A DNA stretch of 64,000 bases, taken from NCBI RefSeq assembly GCF_030997045.1, contig NZ_CP116899.1, forward strand, positions 3,496,001 through 3,560,000. Direction: 5' to 3'. Origin of the DNA: Microbulbifer sp. TB1203. Its GTDB lineage: Bacteria; Pseudomonadota; Gammaproteobacteria; Pseudomonadales; Cellvibrionaceae. Below the pieces are notes generated by a model, which did no database searches, was not told the DNA's origin, and saw nothing but the letters and a program-made list of their open reading frames with translations. Made by a program: the position numbers and the translations under genes. Shown piece after piece: positions 7,841 through 16,670 of the stretch (position 1 is the first letter of the stretch; each line of letters starts with the position of its first letter).

Positions 7841-8848
7841 TCAGGCCTGCTGAACCGTCTGCTCAATACGCCCGAAGATGGATTGGCCGTTGTCGTCCAG
7901 CATCTCGATCGCAATCCGGTCGCCGAACTGCATAAACGGCGTGCCCGGCTCACCATTCTGAATCGTCTCGATCATGCGGATCTCGGCGATGCAGCTGTAA
8001 CCGACGCCGCCCTCGGAGACCGGCTTGCCGGGGCCGCCGTCCAGTTTGTTGGACACGGTGCCGGAGCCGATGATGGTGCCGGCGGCGAGCCTGCGGGTTT
8101 TGGCGGCGTGGGCGATCAGTTGGCCGAAGTGGAAGGTCATGTTCACGCCGGCGTTGGGCTCGCCGAATTTTTTGCCGTTCAGGTGGGAGACCAGTGGCAG
8201 GTGCAGCTTGCCGTCCCGCCATTTTTCGCCGAGCTGCTGCGGGGTGACGCACACCGGGGAGAAGGCGCTGGAGGGTTTGGACTGGTAGAAGCCGAAGCCT
8301 TTGGCGAGTTCGGAGGGAATGAGGCCGCGCAGGGAGACGTCGTTGACCAGCATTACCAGCACGATGTGCGCGAGCGCATCTCCCGGGGACACCCCCATGG
8401 GCACGTCGTCGGTGATCACGGCGATTTCCGCTTCGAAGTCGATGCCGAAGCCCTCGCTTTGCGGCATCAGGATCGGTTCGCGCGGGGCCAGGAAGGTGTC
8501 GGAGCCGCCCTGGTACATCAGCGGGTCGGTCCAGAAGCTCTCCGGAATTTCCGCGCCCCTGGCCTTGCGCACCAGTTCGACGTGGTTGACGTAGGCACTG
8601 CCGTCGGCCCAGTGGTAGGCCCGCGGCAGGGGCGAGTGGCATTTGGCCTGGTCGAAGGCTTCGCCCCGGATTTCGCCGCTTTCCAAGCTGGCGTGCAACG
8701 CTTCCAGGTCTGCCGACGCCGCGGGCCAGTTGTCCAGCGCACTCTGCAGTGTCGGCGCAATTCCGGCGGCGGAGATCATGCGGGTCAGGTCATTGCTGAC
8801 CACCACCAACTGGCCGTCGCGACCGGATTTAAGACTGGCTAACTTCAC
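7841..8848 (-). CDS. Fumarylacetoacetate hydrolase family protein
   Basis: 335 residues from GTG 8848, which follows GGGGAGG. The FAH fold is clear: GIDFEAEIAVI supplies the acidic metal ligands and TIIGSGTVSNK is the C-terminal signature. It probably performs the last step of tyrosine degradation (fumarylacetoacetate to fumarate and acetoacetate), because its upstream region matches that of hpd at 20.2 kb. A relic of the VOC gene of the hpd operon lies in its leader, suggesting it was once the third gene of an hpd-VOC-fah unit. Another FAH-superfamily substrate cannot be excluded. Confidence 0.88.
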   Translation of the reverse strand: MKLASLKSGRDGQLVVVSNDLTRMISAAGIAPTLQSALDNWPAASADLEALHASLESGEIRGEAFDQAKCHSPLPRAYHWADGSAYVNHVELVRKARGAEIPESFWTDPLMYQGGSDTFLAPREPILMPQSEGFGIDFEAEIAVITDDVPMGVSPGDALAHIVLVMLVNDVSLRGLIPSELAKGFGFYQSKPSSAFSPVCVTPQQLGEKWRDGKLHLPLVSHLNGKKFGEPNAGVNMTFHFGQLIAHAAKTRRLAAGTIIGSGTVSNKLDGGPGKPVSEGGVGYSCIAEIRMIETIQNGEPGTPFMQFGDRIAIEMLDDNGQSIFGRIEQTVQQA

Positions 8849-8869
8849 TGTGCCTCCCCTTTAACAGTC

Positions 8870-8909
8870 GTACAAATTCTTCTTCGCCGTGCATGCCGGG
8901 CCTGGCGGT
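8870..8909 (-). pseudogene. Scar of the VOC gene 3' end in the FAH leader
   Basis: On the minus strand this reads TARPGMH-GEEEFV, the two pieces found at the end of the intact VOC protein (18507-19067), where they are separated by 28 residues. The DNA match is to 18533-18557 plus 18636-18656. The join falls at the shared hexamer GTGCAT, consistent with deletion between short direct repeats. Confidence 0.75.
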
Positions 8910-8921
8910 GCGGCAAGCCTC

Positions 8922-8972
8922 TTAGTTTCAGAGGCAGCGAAATTAGTTGCAACTGAAACCAATGTCAAGGGG
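8922..8972. promoter_or_regulatory. Tandem operator region of FAH, shared with hpd
   Basis: TTAGTTTCA...GCAGC...AATTAGTTGCAACTGAAAC...GTCAAGGGG aligns base for base with 20216-20266 upstream of hpd. It contains the perfect dyad AGTTGCAACT (8945-8954) and a second GTTTCA half-site region, suggesting two sites for one regulator of tyrosine catabolism. The dyad resembles MarR-type operators; the regulator gene is not in this window. Confidence 0.65.
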
Positions 8973-9180
8973 CCATTAAAAGGTCATCCGATGAACGGTC
9001 CGGCAAATTCCGGTCGTTTGCAACGCGCTGTCGCCCCATAATCTCGGGCGGCCGCGCGCTGTTGATTTGCTTCGGTTTACTGGTGTATTTTCGGGCGCTC
9101 ACGAAAATAAAATTTGCGTTGGCGGCCCGCCGTTGTCTGCGGCCTCTCCGGCCCCGCCCCGCGCCTTCCGGCGATATGAA

Positions 9181-11946
9181 ATGCCCATGCTTGCGGCCCG
9201 TACGAGGTCAGGTTTCCCGTTATTGCTGGCGGCATTTCTGGGTGCCGGTGGCGCCCTCTCGTACGCGGCGGAAACTGTCCCCGCAGCGGCTCCGCAGCCG
9301 TATGCACCTTTCCGCTTCGATATTCCCCCGCAACCCTTGAGCCAGGCGCTGCTGGAATTCTCCCACCAGTCGGGACTCGCGGTACTGGCCTCATCGGAGC
9401 TCGACCTGACGGGAGAGTCGCCACCACTCAACGCGGAAATGCCGGCCCGGGAGGCACTGGCGCTGTTGCTGGAGGGTTCCGGCTTGACCTTCAGGCAGGT
9501 GGACGGCCAGGGTCTGGTGATACTGCCCGCGCCTGCCGGCCGGGCCGGAAGAGACCGCGCCTCTGCAAAAACGGCGGAGGACGGACCCTATCTCGACGAG
9601 GTGGTGGTGGTGGCCAGTAAAAGGCCCACCAAGCTGCAGGAAACCCCGATGGCGGTGACCGCGCTCGGCGACGAACTGCTGCAAGAGCGCCAGATCGACG
9701 GTCTGTTCAAGCTGGTGCGGCAGGTTCCCAGCCTGGAGATTGCGCGCAACGGCGACCACACGGCATCGATGCTGTACCTGCGCGGCGTCGGCTCGGACAA
9801 TTACACCGAAGCCGGCGACCCGGGTCTCGCCACCCATGTGGACGGCATCTACAGCAGTCGCAACCAGGGCTCTTCCGCAATGTTCTACGACCTGGGCCGG
9901 GTGGAGGTGCTGCGCGGCCCGCAGGGCACCCTGTTCGGGCGCAACTCCACTGCCGGGGTCATCAATTACCACACGGCGCGGCCGGAACAGGAGGCATTTT
10001 CCCGCTTCGGCGCCACCTTCGGCAATTACCGGCGCAGGAAGCTGACCGGCGTCGTCAACCTGCCGGTGACGGACGACTGGGCACTGCGCTTGGCCGGCGC
10101 CTCCGACGAGGCCGACGGCTATACCAGGTTTGCGCCGGACTCCGCGTCCGCCGGCGCGTCGGAACGCTACAACAATGCGGACCGCTTCGGCTACCGCCTG
10201 AGTTCCAGCTGGCGCGCGAGCGACAACCTCAACTGGTGGTCCAGCTACGAGCGCTTCGAAGATCGCGGCGCGGGCAGCCTGCCAGTGGCGGACCACCACA
10301 CACCGGTGCGGATCGACACCCCCGGCAAGACGGACCTGGTGCAGGACACCTATCGCAGCCGCCTCGAGTGGACATTCGACAACGGCATGGGCCTCACCTA
10401 TATCGCCGGCTACAGTCGCATGCACCGCAGCCAGGACTGGGACGGCGACCGCAGCGGCGCTCTCGGCAGCGAGACGGATCCGCGCGAATACCACCAGAGC
10501 AACCGCACCGTCTGGGCGGACCATATCTCGCGCCAGCACGAACTGCAGCTCAAGAGCGACGACGACCAGCCGCTGCGCTGGCTGCTGGCCTATTTCGACT
10601 TCAGTGAACGCAACGATATACGCTTCGACCTCGAGCACCAGACCAGCGACGGCAGCGGCTGGGGCGGTGCGCCCGCGCACAGTTTCCAGCAGCCGGACCG
10701 CGGCTCGCGGCTGAGTGCCTTCTACGGCCAGCTGGATATCGATCTGCCACACCAGTGGCAGCTGTCCGCCGGCGCGAGGACCGGGCGCGACCGGCGCTAT
10801 GATCGCGGCGGACGCAATATCGGCTGCCCCGACCTGATCCGCTCCGACCGCGGCGGAGAGCTGGGCCAGGTGGCGGTGAACCGGGAGTCCGCCGCGGAGG
10901 GACAGTGTTTCGTCAGCAACTACAACGACGTATCGCAGTCGTGGGACAGCACCACCACCATGGCACGGGTGTCCTGGCGACCGCGGCCGCGAGCCCTGCT
11001 GTACCTGCTCTACGCCGAAGGCTTCAAGCCCGGTATCGTCGAGGATGGTGGCAGCCTGGAAGGTGTCTATGCCGGCGCCGACGATCCCCGCTTCCGCGCG
11101 GCGCTGGCCGATCTGATCGCCACCAACAACAGCGACAATCCCCAGGCGCGCGCCTATGTGGAACCGGAGACCAGCACCAACCTGGAGCTGGGTTTCAAGC
11201 TGGGGCTCCTCGACGGCGCCATGACCCTCAACGGCGCCCTGTTCAATACACACTACCGGGATCTGCAGGTGTCCGGTGTGGCCGTGGACGAACGGGGCTT
11301 TGAGCGGGTGCGCAGCACCAGCGCCGCCTCGGCCACCATCCGCGGCCTGGAGCTGGAACTCAACTGGGCCACCAGCCTCAACGGGCATCTGGGCGGTTTC
11401 CTGTCGCTGCTCGATGCCCGCTACGACCGTTTTCTCGGTGTCGACAACGACTTTCCGCGCTACGGCCAGACCTGGAACCCCAGCGCTGGCGATACCGACA
11501 TCCCCGACCTGATGGATTTCAGCGGCAACCAGCTCAAGCAGGCGCCGAAGCTGAGCTTCGGCCTGAATTACAGCCACAGCGTGACCATCCGCGACCTGGC
11601 GCGGCTCACCTCGCGGCTCGGCGTGCGCTATTCCGACCGGGTCTATTTCGATGAGGCCAACCGCGGACAGCGCAGTGGCAAGCTGCGGGACAATCGCACC
11701 GGCCTCTGGGTGGAAGACCCCAATGGCCCCGCCGCAAGCATCGACTCTCAGCCGGCCTACTGGCTGTGGGATGCTGGTATCAGGATAGAGCCGAGCGCTG
11801 GCAACTGGTGGGTGGAGCTGTACGGAGAGAATCTCACCGACGAACTGGTGCGCTACGACGTCGAGACCCCGGAGCTGACGCGCCCGGAATTCTACCTCGC
11901 CCCGCCGCGCACCCTCGGCGTTCACCTGGGCGTGCAGTTCGACTAA
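9181..11946 (+). CDS. TonB-dependent receptor with N-terminal STN signalling domain
   Basis: 922 residues from ATG 9181, the start that directly precedes a signal peptide (FPLLLAAFLGAGGALSYA). After it, FRFDIPPQPLSQALLEFSHQSG to LTFRQVDGQGLVIL is an STN domain, found in receptors that signal to a FecR/FecI pair. A TonB-box-like VVVVASKR leads into the plug (RQVPSLEIARNGDH, RVEVLRGPQGTLFGRNSTAGVIN) and the 22-strand barrel ends in an aromatic-rich strand finishing with F-D. Immediately downstream are an ECF sigma factor and FecR, so ligand binding probably induces this receptor. The ligand is not evident; the nearby halogenase gene suggests a carbohydrate or plant-derived compound. Confidence 0.93.
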   Translation: MPMLAARTRSGFPLLLAAFLGAGGALSYAAETVPAAAPQPYAPFRFDIPPQPLSQALLEFSHQSGLAVLASSELDLTGESPPLNAEMPAREALALLLEGSGLTFRQVDGQGLVILPAPAGRAGRDRASAKTAEDGPYLDEVVVVASKRPTKLQETPMAVTALGDELLQERQIDGLFKLVRQVPSLEIARNGDHTASMLYLRGVGSDNYTEAGDPGLATHVDGIYSSRNQGSSAMFYDLGRVEVLRGPQGTLFGRNSTAGVINYHTARPEQEAFSRFGATFGNYRRRKLTGVVNLPVTDDWALRLAGASDEADGYTRFAPDSASAGASERYNNADRFGYRLSSSWRASDNLNWWSSYERFEDRGAGSLPVADHHTPVRIDTPGKTDLVQDTYRSRLEWTFDNGMGLTYIAGYSRMHRSQDWDGDRSGALGSETDPREYHQSNRTVWADHISRQHELQLKSDDDQPLRWLLAYFDFSERNDIRFDLEHQTSDGSGWGGAPAHSFQQPDRGSRLSAFYGQLDIDLPHQWQLSAGARTGRDRRYDRGGRNIGCPDLIRSDRGGELGQVAVNRESAAEGQCFVSNYNDVSQSWDSTTTMARVSWRPRPRALLYLLYAEGFKPGIVEDGGSLEGVYAGADDPRFRAALADLIATNNSDNPQARAYVEPETSTNLELGFKLGLLDGAMTLNGALFNTHYRDLQVSGVAVDERGFERVRSTSAASATIRGLELELNWATSLNGHLGGFLSLLDARYDRFLGVDNDFPRYGQTWNPSAGDTDIPDLMDFSGNQLKQAPKLSFGLNYSHSVTIRDLARLTSRLGVRYSDRVYFDEANRGQRSGKLRDNRTGLWVEDPNGPAASIDSQPAYWLWDAGIRIEPSAGNWWVELYGENLTDELVRYDVETPELTRPEFYLAPPRTLGVHLGVQFD

Positions 11947-12010
11947 CCAACCTTTTTCCATCCAAGGGGGGACGATTGCCAAGGCCGCTGCGTCTCAAGC
12001 GGTCGAGAAT

Positions 12011-12048
12011 AAAAAAATGCCCGGAACTCCGCCGCGGAATTCCCGGGC
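12011..12048 (-). terminator. Intrinsic terminator reading on the minus strand
   Basis: Read on the minus strand, GCCCGGGAATTCCGC pairs with GGAGTTCCGGGC and is followed by seven T residues (12017-12011). It is antisense to the flanking plus-strand genes. Confidence 0.6.
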
Positions 12049-12099
12049 AAAAAACGATGCGGGGAATCCCCAAGAGAGAAGAAATGGTGAACAATTTCC

Positions 12100-12708
12100 A
12101 TGTTGCAAGCCTCGGCCAGCCCCTTGGCGGCCAATAACAAAAGAGCCCTCAGCGGGGAAGAAAAAGCGCTCGGCGAGGAAAAAGCCCTCAGCGATAGAGG
12201 GAAAGCCCTGAGCGACTACTACCGCGAACACCACCGGGAATTGTGCCGCTACGCGACCGGTAAGTTCGGCCTGACTGCGGTCGAGGCCGAGGACGTAATG
12301 CAGGCCGCCTTTACCCGGTTTGCGCCGCTGTTCGAGTCGGCGGAAGTGGAGAATGTCCGCGCCTTCCTGTACAGGACGGTCAGCAACGCCGCCATCGACC
12401 TGCTGCGCCGCAACCAGGTACGCAGGGACTTCGCGCAATCGGCAGAGAGCGACCCCGAAATCGAAATCGACAGCGTCAGCCCGGAGCGGGTCGCGGTCGG
12501 GCGCCAGCTGTTGGGATTGATCAGTCGCGCGCTCTGGGGCATGCCGCAGAAGCGGCGGAGACTGTTGTTGATGAATCGTGTCGACGGGCTGTCTTACGCG
12601 GAGATAGCGCGGCGGGAGGGTCTGTCGGCAACCGTAGTTAAAAAGCATGTCGCTAAAGCGCTGGCCGCGTGCCAGGCCGAGCTTCGTGCCAATGGGGGGG
12701 ACTTGTAA
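12100..12708 (+). CDS. ECF (FecI-type) sigma factor
   Basis: 202 residues with region 2 (DYYREHHRELCRYATGKF... VEAEDVMQAAFTRF) and region 4 (MPQKRRRLLLMNRVDGLSYAEIARREGLS) typical of FecI-like sigma factors. Residues 15-38 are an unusual run of KALS/KALG units made by a near-repeat in the DNA (12139-12215), so the true start may be later than ATG 12100. Its stop overlaps the fecR-like start by one base (TAATG). With FecR and the upstream STN-type receptor it should form a cell-surface signalling relay. Confidence 0.9.
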   Translation: MLQASASPLAANNKRALSGEEKALGEEKALSDRGKALSDYYREHHRELCRYATGKFGLTAVEAEDVMQAAFTRFAPLFESAEVENVRAFLYRTVSNAAIDLLRRNQVRRDFAQSAESDPEIEIDSVSPERVAVGRQLLGLISRALWGMPQKRRRLLLMNRVDGLSYAEIARREGLSATVVKKHVAKALAACQAELRANGGDL

Positions 12709-13772
12709 TGGCGCAGGGGCGCAGTCAGAGGCTTGTGGATGAGCGGGCGCGGTCGTGGTTTATGCTCCGGCACGAGCGCAACCTCAGCCCGCGGGAAGAG
12801 GCGGAATTCGAGCGGTGGATGGAGGAGCCTTCGCACCGGGCCAGCTACCGGCAACTGGAACAGGTGGACCGCGGCCTGCTGGCGATTGCCGCCACCGCGG
12901 AGGGCGAGCGTCTGCGCGCGCAGACTGCGCGAACTGGCTGGCGCGAGCGACTGCAGAGAACCCTGAGCGGTTTCCTGCGCGGCGCGCCGGCGCCGGCGCC
13001 GGCCCCGGCGCTCGCTATGGCACTGGTAGTGTTTATGGCTGTAGGGCTGGCAAGTATCAATTTGGGGGCACCCGGCAGTGACCCCGCACCCGGCTCTTAT
13101 AAGACCGGTATCGCGCAGACGCGCACCATCACGCTGCAGGACGGCAGCGAAGTCACCCTCGGGGCCGACTCGCAGATCGAGTTCACTTTCGCGGAGCGCC
13201 GCCGCGATATCTCCCTGCTGAAGGGCCAGGCTTTTTTCTCGGTCGCCACCGATCCCGCGCGGCCCTTCTTCGTCAACACGGACAATGCCAGCGTCAGGGT
13301 GGTGGGTACGCGCTTCGAGGTGCATCGCGCGCCCGGCGGCGTGAAGGTGTCCGTCGAGGAGGGCATAGTGGACGTAACTCACGTGGATCACGTGGATCAC
13401 AAGAGCCGCAAAGAAAACCGCAACACCGCGGCTACAAGAGTGCGACTGCTCGCGGGCCAACGGGTGCGCGTGAGTGCGGAGGGCAGCGGCAACGTGGAAA
13501 CAATCGGCGCAGACGAACTCGCGAGCTGGCGCCGCGGCAAGCTCGTCTACCGGAATGCACGGCTCTCTGAAGTAGTGGCGGACGCCAACCGCTATCGGCC
13601 GGGCGGCATCCTTCTCGGTGCGCCGCAGCTGGCGGAGCTGCGAGTGACCACTTCCTTTTCCGTGAACCAGGTGGAGACCATGATTTCCATGCTGGAACAA
13701 TCACTGCCGGTCAGCGTCTATCGCGAAGCCGACAACCGCATCGTGATCTGGCCGCGGACGACTGCAAATTAA
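12708..13772 (+). CDS. FecR-family anti-sigma regulator
   Basis: 354 residues. The N-terminus (DERARSWFMLRHERNLSPREEAEFERWM) is the DUF4880 domain that holds the sigma factor. An APAPAPAPA stretch and a transmembrane helix (about 99-119) follow, then the periplasmic FecR domain (ITLQDGSEVTLGADSQIEF ... LLKGQAFFSV ... VRVVGTRFEVHR) and a C-terminal STN-like DUF4974 segment (VYRNARLSEVVADANRY). This places it in the inner membrane between the receptor STN domain and the sigma factor. A short duplication gives THVDHVDHK near residue 224. Confidence 0.92.
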   Translation: MAQGRSQRLVDERARSWFMLRHERNLSPREEAEFERWMEEPSHRASYRQLEQVDRGLLAIAATAEGERLRAQTARTGWRERLQRTLSGFLRGAPAPAPAPALAMALVVFMAVGLASINLGAPGSDPAPGSYKTGIAQTRTITLQDGSEVTLGADSQIEFTFAERRRDISLLKGQAFFSVATDPARPFFVNTDNASVRVVGTRFEVHRAPGGVKVSVEEGIVDVTHVDHVDHKSRKENRNTAATRVRLLAGQRVRVSAEGSGNVETIGADELASWRRGKLVYRNARLSEVVADANRYRPGGILLGAPQLAELRVTTSFSVNQVETMISMLEQSLPVSVYREADNRIVIWPRTTAN

Positions 13773-13796
13773 CTCAAGTTCTGAATACTCTATTTC

Positions 13797-13866
13797 GTCA
13801 CTCCGGCGAAGGCCGGAGCCCAGAGAAATCACCGTCCTTTGGATTCCGGCCTTCGCCGGAATGACG
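13797..13866. repeat. Dispersed inverted repeat, family A
   Basis: GTCACTCCGGCGAAGGCCGG at one end and CCGGCCTTCGCCGGAATGAC at the other form a long hairpin. Related copies lie at 32949-33018 and 36172-36237. Short palindromic repeats of this type are common between genes of GC-rich proteobacteria. Confidence 0.8.
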
Positions 13867-13888
13867 ATGTTCAGAGGTTCCCTAAGGT

Positions 13889-13970
13889 AACTCCTCACTC
13901 ATAGGTAACCTGCATTGGCTTAAGGGAGCCACCTGTAGGAGCGGCGGGGCGGCCATCCGACATGCCCGCG
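13889..13970. repeat. Dispersed repeat, family B, partial copy
   Basis: The stretch ACTCATAGGTAACCTGCATT through GTAGGAGCGG matches the left two thirds of the element at 16547-16643. The right arm is degenerate. Confidence 0.7.
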
Positions 13971-14112
13971 ATCAGCCTCGGTTCGCGGCGAATTAAGAAA
14001 TAAAACGCACTCCGGGGGAGACGTTTTACCCTCCCTGTCCGTTTCATGTTTGCGCGCAAAATGCATTATCACAAATGCGCGCCCTTCATGGAGAAAACAA
14101 CGGAGAGAGAGA

Positions 14113-16467
14113 ATGAGCAAGTCATTCAGGAATAACAAGCTGGCCACCGTGATCGCTTCCGCGGTGGCACTGCAGGCCGGCGGCGCCCTGGCCTACGAGT
14201 TGGAAGAAGTGACTGTGACCGCGACCAAGCGGACCACAAACCTGCAGGATACCCCGCTGGCCATTTCTGCCTTCAGCGAAAATACCCTGGTGGAAAACCA
14301 CGTAACCAATATCTTCGATCTGCGCGGCATGGCCCCCAGCCTGCAGATCCGCTCCAACGGCGACCACGGCGTGCCGCTGATTTTCATCCGCGGCCAGGGC
14401 ACCATCGACCAGACGGAAGCCGGCGACGGCGGTGTCGCCTTCTATACCGACGGCGTCTTTTCCGCGCGCGCCCAGGGCGCCACCGCGCTGATGTACGATA
14501 TGGAGCGAGTGGAGGTTCTGCGCGGGCCTCAGGGGACACTGTTCGGCCGCAACTCCACCGCCGGTGCGGTATCGCTGGTGACCGCCAAGCCCAGTGACGA
14601 CTTCGCCGGTTCGGTCAGCGCCACCCTGGGCGAGCGCAGCCGGCAGGCGCTGCGCTTTATGCTCAACACGCCGATCAACGACCAGTGGGCGCTGCGCTTT
14701 GCCGGCGTCACCGACCAGCAGGACGGGGAAACCGACTACGCCGACGGCAATCCGTTTGCGGGAGAAGATGAATACGGCACCAAAGACCTGTCGTCTTTCC
14801 GCGCCAGCTCCCTGTTCCGGCCGACGGAAAACCTGGAGTGGTTCCTGTCCTACGAATATTTCGCCAATCAGGGGACCGGCGACCTGCCCAGCACGGATTT
14901 CGACGATCAAGTGAACGATGCAACCGCGGCCGGTGACATCGACCTGGAAACCGATACCATCCGCACCCGCCTCGACTACACCTTCGGCAACGACATGATG
15001 CTGAGCTATATCGGCGGCTACACCGACATGTCCCAGAGCCAGCTGTACGGCAACCAGTTCCAGGGCGATACCCGCAACACCGTGTCCTCGGGTCACGAGG
15101 CCAGCTCCCACGAGCTGCAGCTGAAAAACTCCGACGACAACCGTTTTCGCTGGACCGCCGGCCTCTACGCTTTCGAGGAGGAAAACGATATCCGCTTCGA
15201 CATGCTGCACGGCAGTTGGGGCTTCACCCCCCAGGACCAGGATGTCACCCTGTCCTCCTTCCAGCAGCCGAACCGCAGCACCGAATCCCGCAGCGCCTAT
15301 GTGCAGGGCACCCTGGATCTCACCGACACCTGGCGCGCCACCGCCGGCCTGCGCTATACCGACGACACCCGCGAGGACAAGGGCGGCCGCAGCATCGACT
15401 GCACTTATGCCCACGGGCCCGGCCCGATCGATATCGGCTTCGGCAGCCAGGCTGAAATCGTTGCCGACGGCGGCCAGGGCTGCTACTACCGCCAGATCAA
15501 CGACATGAAGGACGACTGGAGCGACACCACCTACCTCGTCCGCCTGGAAAAGGATATCAGCGCGGACGTGATGCTCTTCCTGTCCTACGCCACCGGCTGG
15601 AAGTCCGGCGTGCTGCAGGACGGCCAGAACGCCAGCCCCACCAATACCAATGAAAATCCGGATGTAGCCGGCAACAGCCAGCTGGTTCAGCAACCGGAAG
15701 AAAACAACAGCCTGGAACTGGGTATCAAGTCCTACCTGCTCGACAACCGCATGACGCTGAACGCCAACCTGTTCCTGATGGACTACACCGACATGCAGGT
15801 GACCTCCGCGGTGATCGATCCGGTTACCGGCGAGTCGCGGCTGACCAAAACCAATGCCGGTTCCGCCACTATTCAAGGGCTGGAATTCACCATGAATTAC
15901 GCGGTGACCGAAAACGGCGTGCTCACTGCCACCGGTTCCCTGCTGGATGCCACCTACGACGACTACGACGGCCAGGAAACCAATTTCAACAGCGATGCCG
16001 GCCTGAACTGGAACTCCTGCGCGATCGGCCCCGGCGCCGGTTCCACCTGTGAAAACGACCTGTGGGATTTTTCCGGCAACACCCTGCCGAACGCGCCGGA
16101 GGTAACCCTGAGCGTGTCTTACAAGCACGATATTCCCATGGGCAACGGGGACATCCTCACACCGCGGATTCGCGTGACCTACCAGGATGATACCTACCTG
16201 ACCTACGAAAACCGCGGCGACCGACCCGCCGGCACCCTGGCCCCGAATGACCCCGGCGAAAGGGATTTCGACGTGCAGGAAGCCTATGCGAAATTCGATG
16301 CGAGCCTGACCTATGCCAGTGCCGACGACAGCTGGACGGCGGAACTCTACGGCAACAACCTGACCGACGAGGGCATCAAACAGGAGTTGTTTATCGGCGG
16401 CGTCCAGACTGCCTACACCTGGGCTCCGTCGCGGGAGGCCGGATTGCGTTTTGCCTATCGCTTTTAA
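14113..16467 (+). CDS. TonB-dependent receptor
   Basis: 784 residues from ATG 14113, preceded by GGAGAGAGAGA and followed by a signal peptide (NNKLATVIASAVALQAGGALA). The TonB box and plug are clear (VTVTATKR, NIFDLRGMAPSLQIRSNGDHG, RVEVLRGPQGTLFGRNSTAGAVS) and the barrel ends in RFAYRF, the aromatic C-terminus required for outer-membrane insertion. Unlike the receptor at 9181 it has no STN domain, so it is probably a transporter only. The two receptors are similar over plug and barrel and may be diverged duplicates. It is followed by a strong terminator and then by a flavin-dependent halogenase, a common pairing in Caulobacter, Xanthomonas and Cellvibrionales relatives. Confidence 0.93.
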   Translation: MSKSFRNNKLATVIASAVALQAGGALAYELEEVTVTATKRTTNLQDTPLAISAFSENTLVENHVTNIFDLRGMAPSLQIRSNGDHGVPLIFIRGQGTIDQTEAGDGGVAFYTDGVFSARAQGATALMYDMERVEVLRGPQGTLFGRNSTAGAVSLVTAKPSDDFAGSVSATLGERSRQALRFMLNTPINDQWALRFAGVTDQQDGETDYADGNPFAGEDEYGTKDLSSFRASSLFRPTENLEWFLSYEYFANQGTGDLPSTDFDDQVNDATAAGDIDLETDTIRTRLDYTFGNDMMLSYIGGYTDMSQSQLYGNQFQGDTRNTVSSGHEASSHELQLKNSDDNRFRWTAGLYAFEEENDIRFDMLHGSWGFTPQDQDVTLSSFQQPNRSTESRSAYVQGTLDLTDTWRATAGLRYTDDTREDKGGRSIDCTYAHGPGPIDIGFGSQAEIVADGGQGCYYRQINDMKDDWSDTTYLVRLEKDISADVMLFLSYATGWKSGVLQDGQNASPTNTNENPDVAGNSQLVQQPEENNSLELGIKSYLLDNRMTLNANLFLMDYTDMQVTSAVIDPVTGESRLTKTNAGSATIQGLEFTMNYAVTENGVLTATGSLLDATYDDYDGQETNFNSDAGLNWNSCAIGPGAGSTCENDLWDFSGNTLPNAPEVTLSVSYKHDIPMGNGDILTPRIRVTYQDDTYLTYENRGDRPAGTLAPNDPGERDFDVQEAYAKFDASLTYASADDSWTAELYGNNLTDEGIKQELFIGGVQTAYTWAPSREAGLRFAYRF

Positions 16468-16510
16468 TCAGAAGCCCTCTCGCGTTGTTACGTTGTACCG
16501 CACGACGCCC

Positions 16511-16542
16511 TGGTTCAGCCGCTTGCGGCTGGACCCTTTTTT
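16511..16542 (+). terminator. Rho-independent terminator of the second TonB receptor
   Basis: GGTTCAGCCGC pairs with GCGGCTGGACC and is followed by C and six T residues. It ends the receptor transcript before the halogenase gene. Confidence 0.9.
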
Positions 16543-16546
16543 ATGG

Positions 16547-16643
16547 GTAACTACTCACTCACAGGGAACCTGCATTGGCTTAAGGGAACCACCCTGTAGG
16601 AGCGGATGGCCGCCCCCCCGCTCCTACAGGGGTGAGTAGTTAC
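16547..16643. repeat. Dispersed repeat, family B, complete copy with terminal inverted repeats
   Basis: GTAACTACTCAC at the left is inverted as GTGAGTAGTTAC at the right; inside, CTGTAGGAGCGG and CCGCTCCTACAG form a second nested hairpin. The size of about 97 bp and terminal inverted repeats suggest a MITE- or REP-like element. Confidence 0.75.
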
Positions 16644-16670
16644 TTTTATGAAAAACTTTCTATAAAAACA

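Noticed and set aside
8790..8900. Short upstream ORF (MHGEEEFV...) overlapping the FAH start
   Set aside because: It is the out-of-frame remnant of the VOC gene, not a likely regulatory peptide.
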